Position numbers and translations under genes: made by a program
In this document: piece after piece, positions 42,401 through 51,883 of the stretch
Layout of the letters: each line of letters starts with the position of its first letter
Position numbering within the stretch: the stretch's first letter is position 1
Assembly: GCF_013778325.1 (NCBI RefSeq)
Contig: NZ_JACEIB010000001.1
Location: forward strand, 558,001-622,000
Length of the DNA: 64,000 bases
DNA from: Sphingomonas chungangi
GTDB lineage: Bacteria; Pseudomonadota; Alphaproteobacteria; Sphingomonadales; Sphingomonadaceae
Direction: 5' to 3'
The notes under the pieces: model-generated
What the model was told of the DNA's origin: nothing
Databases searched by the model: none
The model's input: the letters and a program-made list of their open reading frames with translations, nothing else

Positions 42401-45400
42401 ATGCTCGGTAGAGGCGGCTTGACGCCACCGAGCGAAGGCGAATTTGTTAATGTCCGGGGGCGTTCATGGCTCGTTGACGGTGTAATAGAGGCTGGCGAAG
42501 GCCTCCACACCCTCTCGCTCTCATGCATCGCCGACGACGCCAGCGGGGAAGCGCTGGAAGTGATATGGGATGCCGAAGTCGGGGCGTCGGTGATCGATGA
42601 CACGGGCTGGCAATCAGTCGGACTAGGCGGACCAGACAGCCCCGAGGTTCTGGCCGCGCATGTTAGGGCCTTACGTTGGAAGTCCGCCACGGCTGCTGAC
42701 CGTGAATTGCTGCAAGCCCCGTTTCGCGCCGGCATCCGTCTGGATGCCTATCAGTTGCTGCCACTTCGAAAGGCGCTCCGCCTTCCGCGCGTGAACCTTC
42801 TCATCGCTGACGACGTGGGCCTGGGCAAGACCATCGAGGCCGGCCTCGTCACGCGAGAGCTGCTGCTGCGCAAGCGGGTCGACTTTATCGTCATCGCGGC
42901 CCCGCCTTCGATGACGATCCAGTGGAAGGACGAACTCGAAGCCAAGTTCGGCCTGTCGTTCGACATCATCGACCGGGAGCGGGTTTCCGACCTGCGGCGC
43001 CAGCGCGGGTTCGCCGTGAACCCCTGGAATACCGGCTCGCGCTTCATCATTTCCCACCGGCTCCTGACAGACGAGACCTACGCCGGTGGGCTGCGGGACG
43101 TGCTTGGCGAGTTCCGCGCCCGCGCCCTTTTCATCCTCGACGAGGCCCACCATGCCGCCCCCTCGGCGGGCATGCGTTACGCAGTGTCCAGCCAGCTCAC
43201 CCGGGCTGTGCGGGAACTCGCGGATCGCTTCGAGCACCGGCTGTTCCTGTCGGCCACCCCGCACAACGGACACTCGAATAGCTTCTCGGCGCTGCTGGAG
43301 ATGTTGGACCCGCAGCGGTTCACCCGCGGCGTCATCGTGCGGCCGAAGGACCTCGAGCCAGTCATGGTTCGACGGCTGAAGTCCGACTTGCGCCGTTTGG
43401 GCGAAGATTTCCCCGAACGGATCATCGAGCCCATCGTCATCGACGGCCTAGCTGACAACGCCCCGGAGTTGGACCTCGCACGCCGGCTCGCCGCCTATGG
43501 CGACCTGCGCATGCTGCGCATCGCGACGTTGCCGGCCCAGAAGGCCGCCCTAGCCAAGCTGGCGTTCGTGGGGCTTCAGCAACGGCTGCTCTCCTCTATC
43601 GCCGCGTTCGCGCGCACCCTGAATGTGCATCGCAAGGGGCTGCAGCGGATCATCGACGGGGAGACCCCATTGCAATCGGCGGGAGCCGCGCAGGGGTTTG
43701 TCGCGGCGCGCGCCGGAGACGACATCGCGGAACTCGATCTGGAAGACGCCGAGGCTGAGGCGACGGCCGACGCCGAGGAAGACAGCCTCGCCGATGCGGC
43801 GACGGTCATCGGCTCGGTCGGCGCTGAAAAGGGCGACCTCTTGGCTGAGCTCGCCGCGGTCGACGAGATGCTGGCCATCGCCGAGCACGCCGCCACCCGC
43901 CCCGACGCCCGCGTCCGTCACCTGGTCGATTGGATCAAGGCCAACCTCTTCACCGAGGGCGTCTGGAACAAGCGCCGCCTGATCCTCTTCACCGAGTACG
44001 AGGACACCCGCCGCTGGCTGGAGCGCCGGTTGCGGGAGGCGTTCTCAGACACGGATCGCGAGGACGAGCGGATCGGCGTCTTCTCCGGCGCGACCAATTC
44101 GGATCGCCGGGAGGCGGTGAAGCGGGCCTTCAACGCCGATCCCGCGGTCGAGCCCCTGCGCATCCTCATCTGCACCGACGCGGCACGCGAAGGGATCAAT
44201 CTGCAGACCCGCTGCGCCGATCTCATCCACTTCGACCTGCCCTGGAACCCGGCGCGGCTCGAACAGCGCAACGGCCGCATCGATCGCAAGCTGCAGCCGG
44301 CCAAGCGCATCCACTGCCGCTACTTCCGCTATGAGCAGCGCGAGGCGGACATCGTCCTCGAAGCCCTGGTTCGTAAGACCGAGACCATCCGCGAGGAGCT
44401 CGGCTCCGCCGGCCGCGTCATTGAAGATCGGGTCACCGCCAAGCTGGCCGAGGCCGGGATCGGCAAGGGTCAGGCTTCGGCCATCGCCCGTCAAGTGGCC
44501 GAAGAGGATGACAAGGAGGCCCGCGCTCGCGCCCAGGCCGAGATGGACGGCGAGGAGGCCGCCCGGCACGAGGTTCTGCTCAAGGAACAGGACGACCTTC
44601 GCCGGGCGCTGGAGCGCTCCCGCGAGCGGGTGGGCGTCGATGCAAATGACCTTCAACGTGTCGCGGCGACGGCCATGGCCCGAGCCGGCGTGTCGCTGAA
44701 CGAGGCCGAAGCCGAGCACGTCGGTAGGGTCGCGACCTTCCAGCTCGATCCGGCCAGCCCCGGCTTCGCGAAGGACGCGGGTTGGGACGACGCCTTCGAC
44801 GACCTACGCACCCGCCCGCGGAAGCGCGGTGAACGGATCGGAGACTGGCGGCGTGACGCGCCTGTCCGCAAGATTTCCTTCGAGCCGCCCGTGCTGGCGG
44901 ATGGGCGCAACGCCGATGACGTCGTGCAGGTCCATCTCGAGCACAGGCTGGTCCGCCGGCTCCTCTCACGGTTCCTCAGCCAAGGGTTCCAGTCGCGCCT
45001 CTCGCGACTGTCCGTGATCCTGGGGCCCGGCGCGCAGCCGCGCATCGTCATGATGGGGCGCCTAGCAGTGTACGGTCCTAACGCGGCCAGGCTGCATGAA
45101 GAAATCATCCCCATCACGGCGATCTGGACGGAAGCGGAACGCGCCACAAAGTCGCTGCGGCCACTCGGCGAAAGCGGCGAAGAGAAGACCTTGAACCAGC
45201 TCGAGGAGGCCCTGCGCGACGGCCACCAGGCATCCGCGTCAGTCACCGCGCGCATCCAGCCGCTGTTGACGAAGGACATCACCGACCTGACACCCGGCTT
45301 GGCCGCCATCGCCAACGAGCGCTTGGCAGCCGTAAAGGTCCAGTTGGCGAAGCGGGGTGAGGAAGAGGCGCGGTCACTGACGACCCTGTTGGAGCAACAA

Positions 45401-45634
45401 CGCAATCGCATCCTCGCCGCGTCCAAGGACTTCAACCCGAACCAGCTGAGCCTCGACCTAGTGCCCGAGGAGCGCCGCGAGCGTGAAGCAGACAGGCGCC
45501 ATTGGCAGACCCGGCTCGACCGCTTGGAAAGCGAGCTTCAAACCGAGCCGCAGCGGCTGAGGGACGCCTACGAGGTTCGTGCCCACCGCTTGGAGCCGGT
45601 CGGGATTGTCTATCTCTGGCCAACGTCGGGGTGA
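42401..45634 (+). CDS. drmD: DISARM DrmD-like SNF2 helicase
   Basis: The 1077-residue protein is a SNF2/superfamily 2 helicase: Walker A DDVGLGKT (137-144), DEAH (247-250), motif III LFLSATPHNGHSNSF, and a C-terminal RecA lobe with ICTDAAREGINLQTRC and RLEQRNGRIDRKLQ. Long charged coiled regions follow. This order and its place directly before a large adenine methyltransferase match DrmD of class 1 DISARM, a defence system that restricts incoming phage DNA. ATG 42401 follows AGGAAGGG. The stop lies 4 bp before the methyltransferase start. Confidence 0.88.
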   Translation: MLGRGGLTPPSEGEFVNVRGRSWLVDGVIEAGEGLHTLSLSCIADDASGEALEVIWDAEVGASVIDDTGWQSVGLGGPDSPEVLAAHVRALRWKSATAADRELLQAPFRAGIRLDAYQLLPLRKALRLPRVNLLIADDVGLGKTIEAGLVTRELLLRKRVDFIVIAAPPSMTIQWKDELEAKFGLSFDIIDRERVSDLRRQRGFAVNPWNTGSRFIISHRLLTDETYAGGLRDVLGEFRARALFILDEAHHAAPSAGMRYAVSSQLTRAVRELADRFEHRLFLSATPHNGHSNSFSALLEMLDPQRFTRGVIVRPKDLEPVMVRRLKSDLRRLGEDFPERIIEPIVIDGLADNAPELDLARRLAAYGDLRMLRIATLPAQKAALAKLAFVGLQQRLLSSIAAFARTLNVHRKGLQRIIDGETPLQSAGAAQGFVAARAGDDIAELDLEDAEAEATADAEEDSLADAATVIGSVGAEKGDLLAELAAVDEMLAIAEHAATRPDARVRHLVDWIKANLFTEGVWNKRRLILFTEYEDTRRWLERRLREAFSDTDREDERIGVFSGATNSDRREAVKRAFNADPAVEPLRILICTDAAREGINLQTRCADLIHFDLPWNPARLEQRNGRIDRKLQPAKRIHCRYFRYEQREADIVLEALVRKTETIREELGSAGRVIEDRVTAKLAEAGIGKGQASAIARQVAEEDDKEARARAQAEMDGEEAARHEVLLKEQDDLRRALERSRERVGVDANDLQRVAATAMARAGVSLNEAEAEHVGRVATFQLDPASPGFAKDAGWDDAFDDLRTRPRKRGERIGDWRRDAPVRKISFEPPVLADGRNADDVVQVHLEHRLVRRLLSRFLSQGFQSRLSRLSVILGPGAQPRIVMMGRLAVYGPNAARLHEEIIPITAIWTEAERATKSLRPLGESGEEKTLNQLEEALRDGHQASASVTARIQPLLTKDITDLTPGLAAIANERLAAVKVQLAKRGEEEARSLTTLLEQQRNRILAASKDFNPNQLSLDLVPEERREREADRRHWQTRLDRLESELQTEPQRLRDAYEVRAHRLEPVGIVYLWPTSG

Positions 45635-45638
45635 GGCC

Positions 45639-48600
45639 ATGAGCGAAGACATCAATCGCGATCCCGACATCGAATGGCTCGACCATGTGCGGCCCGTCGG
45701 CCTCGTCATCGCCGCCAGCCTGATCAAGGAACTCGGCCTCGCCCCCACCCGCCAGACGGCCGTGGACACTGGAGAGGCCGCCGAGCAGATCGATGTCGAG
45801 GGTTCAGGCCCTGCGTTGCGCGATCCGTGGGCCTTCGCGCAGGCCATCCTCGGTTGGGAAGCGCGGCACGTCGCAGGCGCGCCGGAGGGATCGGAAATCC
45901 CAGCGTCACTCGTCGTGCCGCTTCCCGAGCATAACACGTCGCTGCAGCCGACCTGGGCAGTGCGCGAGCTGAGCGATGGCGCCGGCGAGTGGCAACTGCT
46001 CGTTCGCGTCGAGGACGCCGGCATCGACCCGGATCAGCGGGCGAGCCTCGACGGGTGGGAGGCGACGCCGCAGCAGCGGTTCGAGCGCCTACTGCGCGAG
46101 ACGGGCATCTTTGCCGGCCTGATGATCACTGATAACGTCCTGCGACTGACCTACGCCCCGCGCGGCGAGACCTCCGGGCATCTGACCTTCCCGATCCGTC
46201 CGCTGGCGACCGTCGCCGGCCGGCCGATGCTCGGCGGCTTAAAGCTGCTGCTGGGCTCCGTCCGCCTATTCATCGAGGGCAACGACCGTCGCTTACCTGC
46301 CCTGCTGGCCAAAAGCCGGGACGCCCAGGCCGCCGTCTCCACCGCCCTCGCGGGTCAGGTTCTCGGCGCCTTGCACGAACTCCTGCGCGGCTTCGACGCG
46401 GCCGAACCCGACCTCATCCGCCATCTCGCAAATACCCAGCCCGGCCACCTCTATGAGGGGCTGTTGACGGTGCTGATGCGGCTGGTCTTCGTGCTCTATG
46501 CAGAGGATCGGGACCTTCTGCCGTCGCGGACCGACGCCGACGCCAGGCGTGTCTATGAAACCAGCTACGCCGTGCGCGGCCTCTATGCACGGCTGAGCGA
46601 GGACGCAGCCCTCCACCCGGACACGATGGACGAGCGCCAGGGCGGCTGGGGCCAGCTACTGGCGCTGTTTCGGCTGATCTACGGGGGTCATCGCACTCAT
46701 TTCGTACAAGCGCGCGGCGGGAAGCTGTTCGACCCGGAGGCATTCCCTTTTCTGGAGGGACGTGCACTTCCAGCGGACGCGCCGCGCGTGCCGGGCGTCT
46801 CGGACGGTTGCCTGCTTCGCATCCTCGAAGGCCTGATGACGCTGAAGCTCCGGGGCGGAACGCGCGAACGGCTTTCCTATCGCGCGTTGGACGTCGAACA
46901 GATCGGCTCGGTCTACGAGACGGTGATGGGCTTTGAGGCTGGCCTGACGTCCGGCCGCTCGCTGGCCATCAAAGCGGGCAAGAACAATAAGACGCCGGTC
47001 TTCGTGGACCTCGACGCGCTGGCGGCACTCAAGGGCAAGGCGCGAATCAAATCGCTGAAGCAAGACGCCGGCCGAGCGCTCACGACTGCGCAAGCCAAGC
47101 CGATTGAGGACGCCAATAGCGTTGAAAATCTGGTCATCGCTCTAGATAGCCTGGTCGATGAGCGGGGCTCGCCAAAGAAGACGATGGCGGCGCCGAGCAC
47201 GCCGATCCTGCAACCGACCGACGAACGGCGCAAGACGGGCAGTCACTACACTCCCCGGTCGCTCACCGCACCCATTGTCATGCATGCACTGGAACCGGCC
47301 TTTGCCCGCCTGGGGCCGGACGCCACGGCGGATCAGGTTCTGGACCTCAAGATCTGCGATCCAGCCATGGGGTCGGGAGCCTTCTTGGTCGAGGCCTGCC
47401 GGGCGCTTGGCGAGCGCTTGATTCAGGCGTGGGCCCGCTGGCCGGAGAGCCGGCCGACAATCCCGGCCGATGAGGACGAGGAGCTGCATGCCCGGCGGCT
47501 CGTCGCCCAGCGTTGCCTCTACGGCGTCGACAAGAACCCACGAGCGGTCGACCTGGCGCGGTTGTCACTCTGGCTTGCGACACTGGCGCGGGACCACGAA
47601 TTCAGCTTCCTGGACCATGCGTTGAAGAGCGGCGACAGCCTTGTAGGCCTCACGCCGGCCCAAATCGCCGCCGCCACCTGGGACGAGGCCAGGCCCGGCC
47701 TGCCGCTCTTCCGTCAGTTGGTTCGCGAGCGAGTCACCGAGGCGGAAACGGCGCGGGCGGAAATTCAGTCCGCGCCTGACGATACCGCCCGCTTAATCCA
47801 GGAACAGCGGCATCGTCATCTGGAAACCCGGTTGTCGCCGATCCGCGCGATGGGCGATGCGGTGCTCTCAGCCTTCTTCGCCGCAGACAAGGCGAAGGCG
47901 CGGGAAAAGGCGCTGGCGGAGGTCGAGAGCCAGATATCCGGATTGCCGCCGCGATGGGATCAGCTGGAGGCGGCGGCGAACCGGCTTCGGTCGGGCGAGC
48001 ACGGGATTCCCCCGTTCCACTGGCAGCTGGAGTTTCCGGAGGTATTCGCGCGTGAGAATGGCGGGTTCGACGCGATCGTTGGCAACCCGCCATTTCTCGG
48101 TGGAAAGCGAATTTCGGAGCAATATGGAAGAAGGTACCGCGACTGGCTCGCGGCGCTGCATGAGCGGAGCAACCAGAACGTCGATCTGGTAGGGCACTTC
48201 TTCCTGAGGGCGTTTGGCCTCTTAAGAAAGGATGGTGCGTTCGGCCTGATCTGTACAAATACCGTCGCGCAAGGTGACACGCGAGAAGGCTCTTTGGCCC
48301 TCGTGCTTGCCGACGGCGGAGTTATCGCTCGGGCCCAGAAGCGCATACGGTGGCCAGGCGAAGCCGCTGTCGTAGTGTCAGTCGTCAATGTGGTGAAAGG
48401 GCTCGTAGCAAAACCGTGCCTAGATGACAGACCAGTAGCTCGTATCTCGGCCTACTTGGTTGAAGGCGATTTCGATCTCTCGCCTTCTCCCCTTTCGGAA
48501 AATTCAAGGAAGGCTTTCGTAGGTTCCTACGTACTGGGGATGGGGTTCACGTTTGACGATCAGGCGGCTGCCAAAGGCATCGCCTCGTCCCTACAGCGGA

Positions 48601-49541
48601 TGGAAGAGCTTATTGAATCCGACAGGACGAATGCTGAAATAATATTTCCTTACTTGGGCGGAGAGGAACTTAACAATGATCCTGGGCAGCTTCATCATAG
48701 GTTCGTTATAGATTTTGAAGACAAGGCAGAAGCTGAGGCAAGGACCCGCTGGCCTGACTTAATCTTCATTCTTGAGACGTTGGCCAAGGACGAGAGAGCG
48801 TCTCAAAAGCGTGAGGATCTTCGCGATCGCTGGTGGCAATTCGCGTACAGGAAGAACTCCCTCTATGCGGCAGTTCGCCCGCTGCCACACATGCTCGCGG
48901 TCTCTCGGGTGTCTCCAATGCTTTCGGTCGCGCGAGTTCCGACAGGCATAGTGCCGGCGGACAGCCTGGTCGTATTCGCGTTCTCGACCTTTCATGGCTT
49001 CTCGATTCTGCAGTCTCGTGTCCATGAACTTTGGGCACGCTTCTTTTCGTCATCGATGAAGGATGACCTTCGATATTCTCCCTCAGATTGCTTTCGAACG
49101 TTTCCGTTCCCTCATGGGTTTGAAACCCTCCAATCCATTGAAGCCGCTGGCGAGCGCTATCACTCATATCGTGCGCAGGTGATGGTTGATCGCACGGCGG
49201 GCCTGACCAAGACCTACAACCGCTTCCATGCGCGTGGCGAGAAGGGCGCCGATGTCGCTCGCCTGCGCGCGCTCCATCACGAAATGGATGTCGCAGTGTT
49301 GCGCGCTTACGGCTGGAACGACTTGGCCGAGCGCGCCGCGCCCGAGTTCATCGAGCAGAATGCAGACGAAGGTAAGACGCCGAAAACCCGCTTCGACTGG
49401 CCGGCCGAGTTCAAGGACGAAGTCCTGGCCCGCCTCCTCGCCCTCAACGCCGCCCGCGCTGCCGACGAGCGTGCCGCAGGACTGACGGCAGTCGCGGAGG
49501 ACGACGACGAGGACGTAGACGAGGGTGACGACGCCGACTGA
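45639..49541 (+). CDS. drmMI: DISARM DrmMI-like N6-adenine DNA methyltransferase
   Basis: The 1300-residue protein resembles large Eco57I-like adenine methyltransferases. It has RRKTGSHYTPRSLTAPIVMHAL, motif I CDPAMGSGAFL (Asp574), and motif IV IVGNPPFLGG with catalytic N816-P817-P818-F819. A long N-terminal helical part (1-480) and a C-terminal target-recognition part (RKNSLYAAVRPLPHMLAVSRVS) flank these. DrmMI marks host DNA in class 1 DISARM. The base use drifts AT-richer from about 48240 to 49150, within the putative recognition domain, which suggests that this part was exchanged. Confidence 0.88.
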   Translation: MSEDINRDPDIEWLDHVRPVGLVIAASLIKELGLAPTRQTAVDTGEAAEQIDVEGSGPALRDPWAFAQAILGWEARHVAGAPEGSEIPASLVVPLPEHNTSLQPTWAVRELSDGAGEWQLLVRVEDAGIDPDQRASLDGWEATPQQRFERLLRETGIFAGLMITDNVLRLTYAPRGETSGHLTFPIRPLATVAGRPMLGGLKLLLGSVRLFIEGNDRRLPALLAKSRDAQAAVSTALAGQVLGALHELLRGFDAAEPDLIRHLANTQPGHLYEGLLTVLMRLVFVLYAEDRDLLPSRTDADARRVYETSYAVRGLYARLSEDAALHPDTMDERQGGWGQLLALFRLIYGGHRTHFVQARGGKLFDPEAFPFLEGRALPADAPRVPGVSDGCLLRILEGLMTLKLRGGTRERLSYRALDVEQIGSVYETVMGFEAGLTSGRSLAIKAGKNNKTPVFVDLDALAALKGKARIKSLKQDAGRALTTAQAKPIEDANSVENLVIALDSLVDERGSPKKTMAAPSTPILQPTDERRKTGSHYTPRSLTAPIVMHALEPAFARLGPDATADQVLDLKICDPAMGSGAFLVEACRALGERLIQAWARWPESRPTIPADEDEELHARRLVAQRCLYGVDKNPRAVDLARLSLWLATLARDHEFSFLDHALKSGDSLVGLTPAQIAAATWDEARPGLPLFRQLVRERVTEAETARAEIQSAPDDTARLIQEQRHRHLETRLSPIRAMGDAVLSAFFAADKAKAREKALAEVESQISGLPPRWDQLEAAANRLRSGEHGIPPFHWQLEFPEVFARENGGFDAIVGNPPFLGGKRISEQYGRRYRDWLAALHERSNQNVDLVGHFFLRAFGLLRKDGAFGLICTNTVAQGDTREGSLALVLADGGVIARAQKRIRWPGEAAVVVSVVNVVKGLVAKPCLDDRPVARISAYLVEGDFDLSPSPLSENSRKAFVGSYVLGMGFTFDDQAAAKGIASSLQRMEELIESDRTNAEIIFPYLGGEELNNDPGQLHHRFVIDFEDKAEAEARTRWPDLIFILETLAKDERASQKREDLRDRWWQFAYRKNSLYAAVRPLPHMLAVSRVSPMLSVARVPTGIVPADSLVVFAFSTFHGFSILQSRVHELWARFFSSSMKDDLRYSPSDCFRTFPFPHGFETLQSIEAAGERYHSYRAQVMVDRTAGLTKTYNRFHARGEKGADVARLRALHHEMDVAVLRAYGWNDLAERAAPEFIEQNADEGKTPKTRFDWPAEFKDEVLARLLALNAARAADERAAGLTAVAEDDDEDVDEGDDAD

Positions 49542-49552
49542 GGGAGGGGCCG

Positions 49553-50200
49553 ATGGGCGGCATTCATGATGAGCATGTGGAGTGGGCCGTCGTCAGCCGC
49601 TTAAAGGCAATGCTCGAAGAGCCGCCCAAGACGACCTTCAACGTCACCCAGTCCTTCGCGCTCTTCACCGCCATTCTCCTGTGGACCAAGAACCGCACGT
49701 GGGTGGGCGGCAACGGTGAGGATCGCCCGGCGTGGTTCAGCGCGGCGGATCATGCGGCGCGAGACGCGCGGGAGGCGTTGAGGCACGCGCGCATCTGTGA
49801 TGCGCCTTGGAGCCTATCGCGGGTTTCCCCGCGGATCGTTGCGGTTGATGAGCTAGGTGCGGGACCGCATCCGATCAACTTCGACTTTGCGGAGATGAGC
49901 GCGGAAGACTTCTTCAAGTGGCTCCGCGATGCGCTTGCCCACGGAGATGGCCGCACGATCCGGCCCGTTCACAAGCCGTCGGCGCAGGGCAACCGGACAC
50001 TGCTAGCCGGCTTTGCAATCAACTTCGCCGAACACCGTGGAGCTGACCGAGAGCTCAGGCTCGAACTCCATCACCGGGACATGAAGCGTCTGGGCGCCAT
50101 TCTGGCGGACCAGTTCTGCCAGTCCCTCAGTGGCGGCGACCTATACTTCGAAGAGCAAGCCGGAGCTGCGCCGATCACCGAATTGAAGCCCACGTCATGA
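49553..50200 (+). CDS. HEPN-like protein within the DISARM-like operon
   Basis: The 215-residue helical protein has the segment FFKWLRDALAHGDG with Arg125 and His130, an R-x4-H pattern as in HEPN ribonucleases, and NVTQSFALFTAILLWTKNRTW and REALRHARICDAPW helices before it. HEPN proteins cut RNA or act as toxins in many defence systems. It follows drmMI by 11 bp behind GAGGGAGGGG. It is not part of the defined DISARM set as I know it, so it may be an added effector or a regulator. The family call rests mainly on the motif and helical character. Confidence 0.62.
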   Translation: MGGIHDEHVEWAVVSRLKAMLEEPPKTTFNVTQSFALFTAILLWTKNRTWVGGNGEDRPAWFSAADHAARDAREALRHARICDAPWSLSRVSPRIVAVDELGAGPHPINFDFAEMSAEDFFKWLRDALAHGDGRTIRPVHKPSAQGNRTLLAGFAINFAEHRGADRELRLELHHRDMKRLGAILADQFCQSLSGGDLYFEEQAGAAPITELKPTS

Positions 50201-50208
50201 CGCAAGAA

Positions 50209-50236
50209 AATCTTGCATTCTTCGATATGCAAGATT
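50209..50236. promoter_or_regulatory. Internal operator before the XRE-ImmA/IrrE gene
   Basis: Arms AATCTTGCAT (50209-50218) and ATGCAAGATT (50227-50236) form a perfect 10-bp inverted repeat with an 8-bp spacer, 21 bp upstream of the start at 50258. The site is well placed as an autoregulatory operator for the XRE protein and as an internal promoter for drmA and drmB. Confidence 0.65.
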
Positions 50237-50257
50237 ACATGATCCCGGGAGGCGGTT

Positions 50258-51361
50258 ATGGCGAACTTCATCGGAGCGAGAATCAAGGCGTTGCGCGAGG
50301 AGCGAAAACTCTCGCAGGACGACCTTGCGCGCGTGTTCGGCTTCAAGGATCGTCAGACCGTCTCGGCGATCGAGACCGGTGAGCGGAAGGTCAGTGCCGA
50401 GGAGCTGGTCATCGCCGTCGAGAAACTCGGCGCTTCCCTTGACTATTTCACCAACCCCTTCTTGCTGGTCGGCGAGGGACGGTTCTCGTGGCGCCAGACC
50501 AATGTCGGCGCGCAGGCTCTCAATGGCTATGAGCGCAGCGCGGGCCGATGGATCGCTGCCTATCGCGCCCTGTCGCCCCAGGTCGGGCGCGCGGCGCCCC
50601 TTCTGCGCAGGTCCCTGGGTCTGACGCCGCGCCACAGCTTCGAGGACGCCATGGAGGCGGGCGAGCGCTTCGTCGTGGAGTTTGAGCTCGGTGATGTTCC
50701 GGCGGGCCGCCTGGCCGAGGTGATGGAGCGGGCGCTCGGGATCCTGGTGCTGCGCGTGGACGCCTTCGACGGGATTTCCGGCGCGGCCTGCCGTCTGCCT
50801 GAACTCGACGTAGTGCTCATCAACCGCAATGAGGTGGAGGGCCGCCGCAACTTCGACCTGTCGCATGAGCTGTTCCACATCCTCACTTGGGACACCATGC
50901 CGCCGGAACACTCCGAAGCGGCGATAGAAACGGGCGGCAATCGGGTCGAGCAACTCGCCAACAACTTCGCCTCGGCCGTGCTGATGCCTGCGAAGGTTCT
51001 CGATGGTCTAGTGGATTGGGCGGCACTGGACGACGGGGCGCTGATCAAGCATCTCAATGGCGTCGCCGATCAGCTAAAGGTGACGGCGTCTGCCCTCAAG
51101 TGGCGGCTTGTCGCCCTGAACAGGCTGAAGCTGGCCGCGGCGCGGGCGATCCCCGACGCGGCCTTGCGCAACAATGGACGCGGCGAGGCGGCGGCTGTCC
51201 CGCCGCCGCCGTTTTCCAAGCCGTTCGTCGAGGTGATTGGCCTGGCGATCGAGGCCGGCCACGTGTCTGCCCGGCGGGCCAGTGGGTTGCTGGACCTGAC
51301 GGTCGATGATCTGGGCGACCTCTTCGAAGTCTACGGGGCTCCATCCCCGATTGAGCTTTGA
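50258..51361 (+). CDS. XRE regulator fused to ImmA/IrrE metallopeptidase
   Basis: The 367-residue protein has an N-terminal XRE helix-turn-helix (GARIKALREERKLSQDDLARVFGFKDRQTVSAIETG) and an ImmA/IrrE domain with the zinc motif HELFH (His203, Glu204, His207). The family includes ImmA, which cleaves the repressor that holds a mobile element silent, and IrrE/PprI, which responds to DNA damage. The C-terminal part ends with a helical domain. It precedes a PIN-like gene by 6 bp. The pair resembles a regulator-toxin unit. Inside this operon it could sense phage or DNA damage and switch the downstream effectors; that is inference. Confidence 0.88.
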   Translation: MANFIGARIKALREERKLSQDDLARVFGFKDRQTVSAIETGERKVSAEELVIAVEKLGASLDYFTNPFLLVGEGRFSWRQTNVGAQALNGYERSAGRWIAAYRALSPQVGRAAPLLRRSLGLTPRHSFEDAMEAGERFVVEFELGDVPAGRLAEVMERALGILVLRVDAFDGISGAACRLPELDVVLINRNEVEGRRNFDLSHELFHILTWDTMPPEHSEAAIETGGNRVEQLANNFASAVLMPAKVLDGLVDWAALDDGALIKHLNGVADQLKVTASALKWRLVALNRLKLAAARAIPDAALRNNGRGEAAAVPPPPFSKPFVEVIGLAIEAGHVSARRASGLLDLTVDDLGDLFEVYGAPSPIEL

Positions 51362-51367
51362 TGATCG

Positions 51368-51883
51368 ATGCCGCGCCACAAGGGTCCCCTCCTGATCGAT
51401 ACCAACATCATCCTGGAGTGTTTCCGGGTAGGGTCATGGCGCGCGCTGTCCGGCGGCTATCAGGTCGAGACGGTTGAGGATTGCGTGACCGAGACCCAGA
51501 CCGGATTTCAGCGTCGGCGCCCGGAAGCGCTGATCGATCCCGTTGAACTCGTGGGCGGTTTGCACGCGGTGCATCCCGTGACCGACGCGCAGCGTGCGGT
51601 CGTGGCGATCCGCGCGCCGGACATCGCCCTGGACGTTGGTGAGCGTTCCCTTTGGGCTAACGCCCTGACGCGAGACGACGCATGGCTTCTCTGCGGACCG
51701 GACAAGGCCAGCATGCGCTTCGGCGTTCGGCTGGGCCTTCGGGACCGCCTCATCGCCCTGGAATCGCTGTTCGTCGATGCCGGGCATCGGCCCAAGGAAG
51801 CCTTGAAACAGGCCTATACGGCCAAGTGGCTCGAGAACGCCGTGGGACAACTCCTCTTTTCAGAAGGCCTCGGACGCTCATGA
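51368..51883 (+). CDS. PIN-like nuclease domain protein
   Basis: The 171-residue protein begins PLLIDTNIILECF, with Asp11 of the PIN-type first strand, has VEDCVTETQTG (Glu37, Asp38) in place of the second acidic group, and DVGERSLWANAL followed by LLCGPDKASM for the third. This is the acid-residue order of PIN-like RNases, often paired with XRE/ImmA proteins. It overlaps drmA by 4 bp (ATGA), so it is tied to DISARM expression. No other class of nuclease motif is seen. I do not name a precise family. Confidence 0.68.
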   Translation: MPRHKGPLLIDTNIILECFRVGSWRALSGGYQVETVEDCVTETQTGFQRRRPEALIDPVELVGGLHAVHPVTDAQRAVVAIRAPDIALDVGERSLWANALTRDDAWLLCGPDKASMRFGVRLGLRDRLIALESLFVDAGHRPKEALKQAYTAKWLENAVGQLLFSEGLGRS

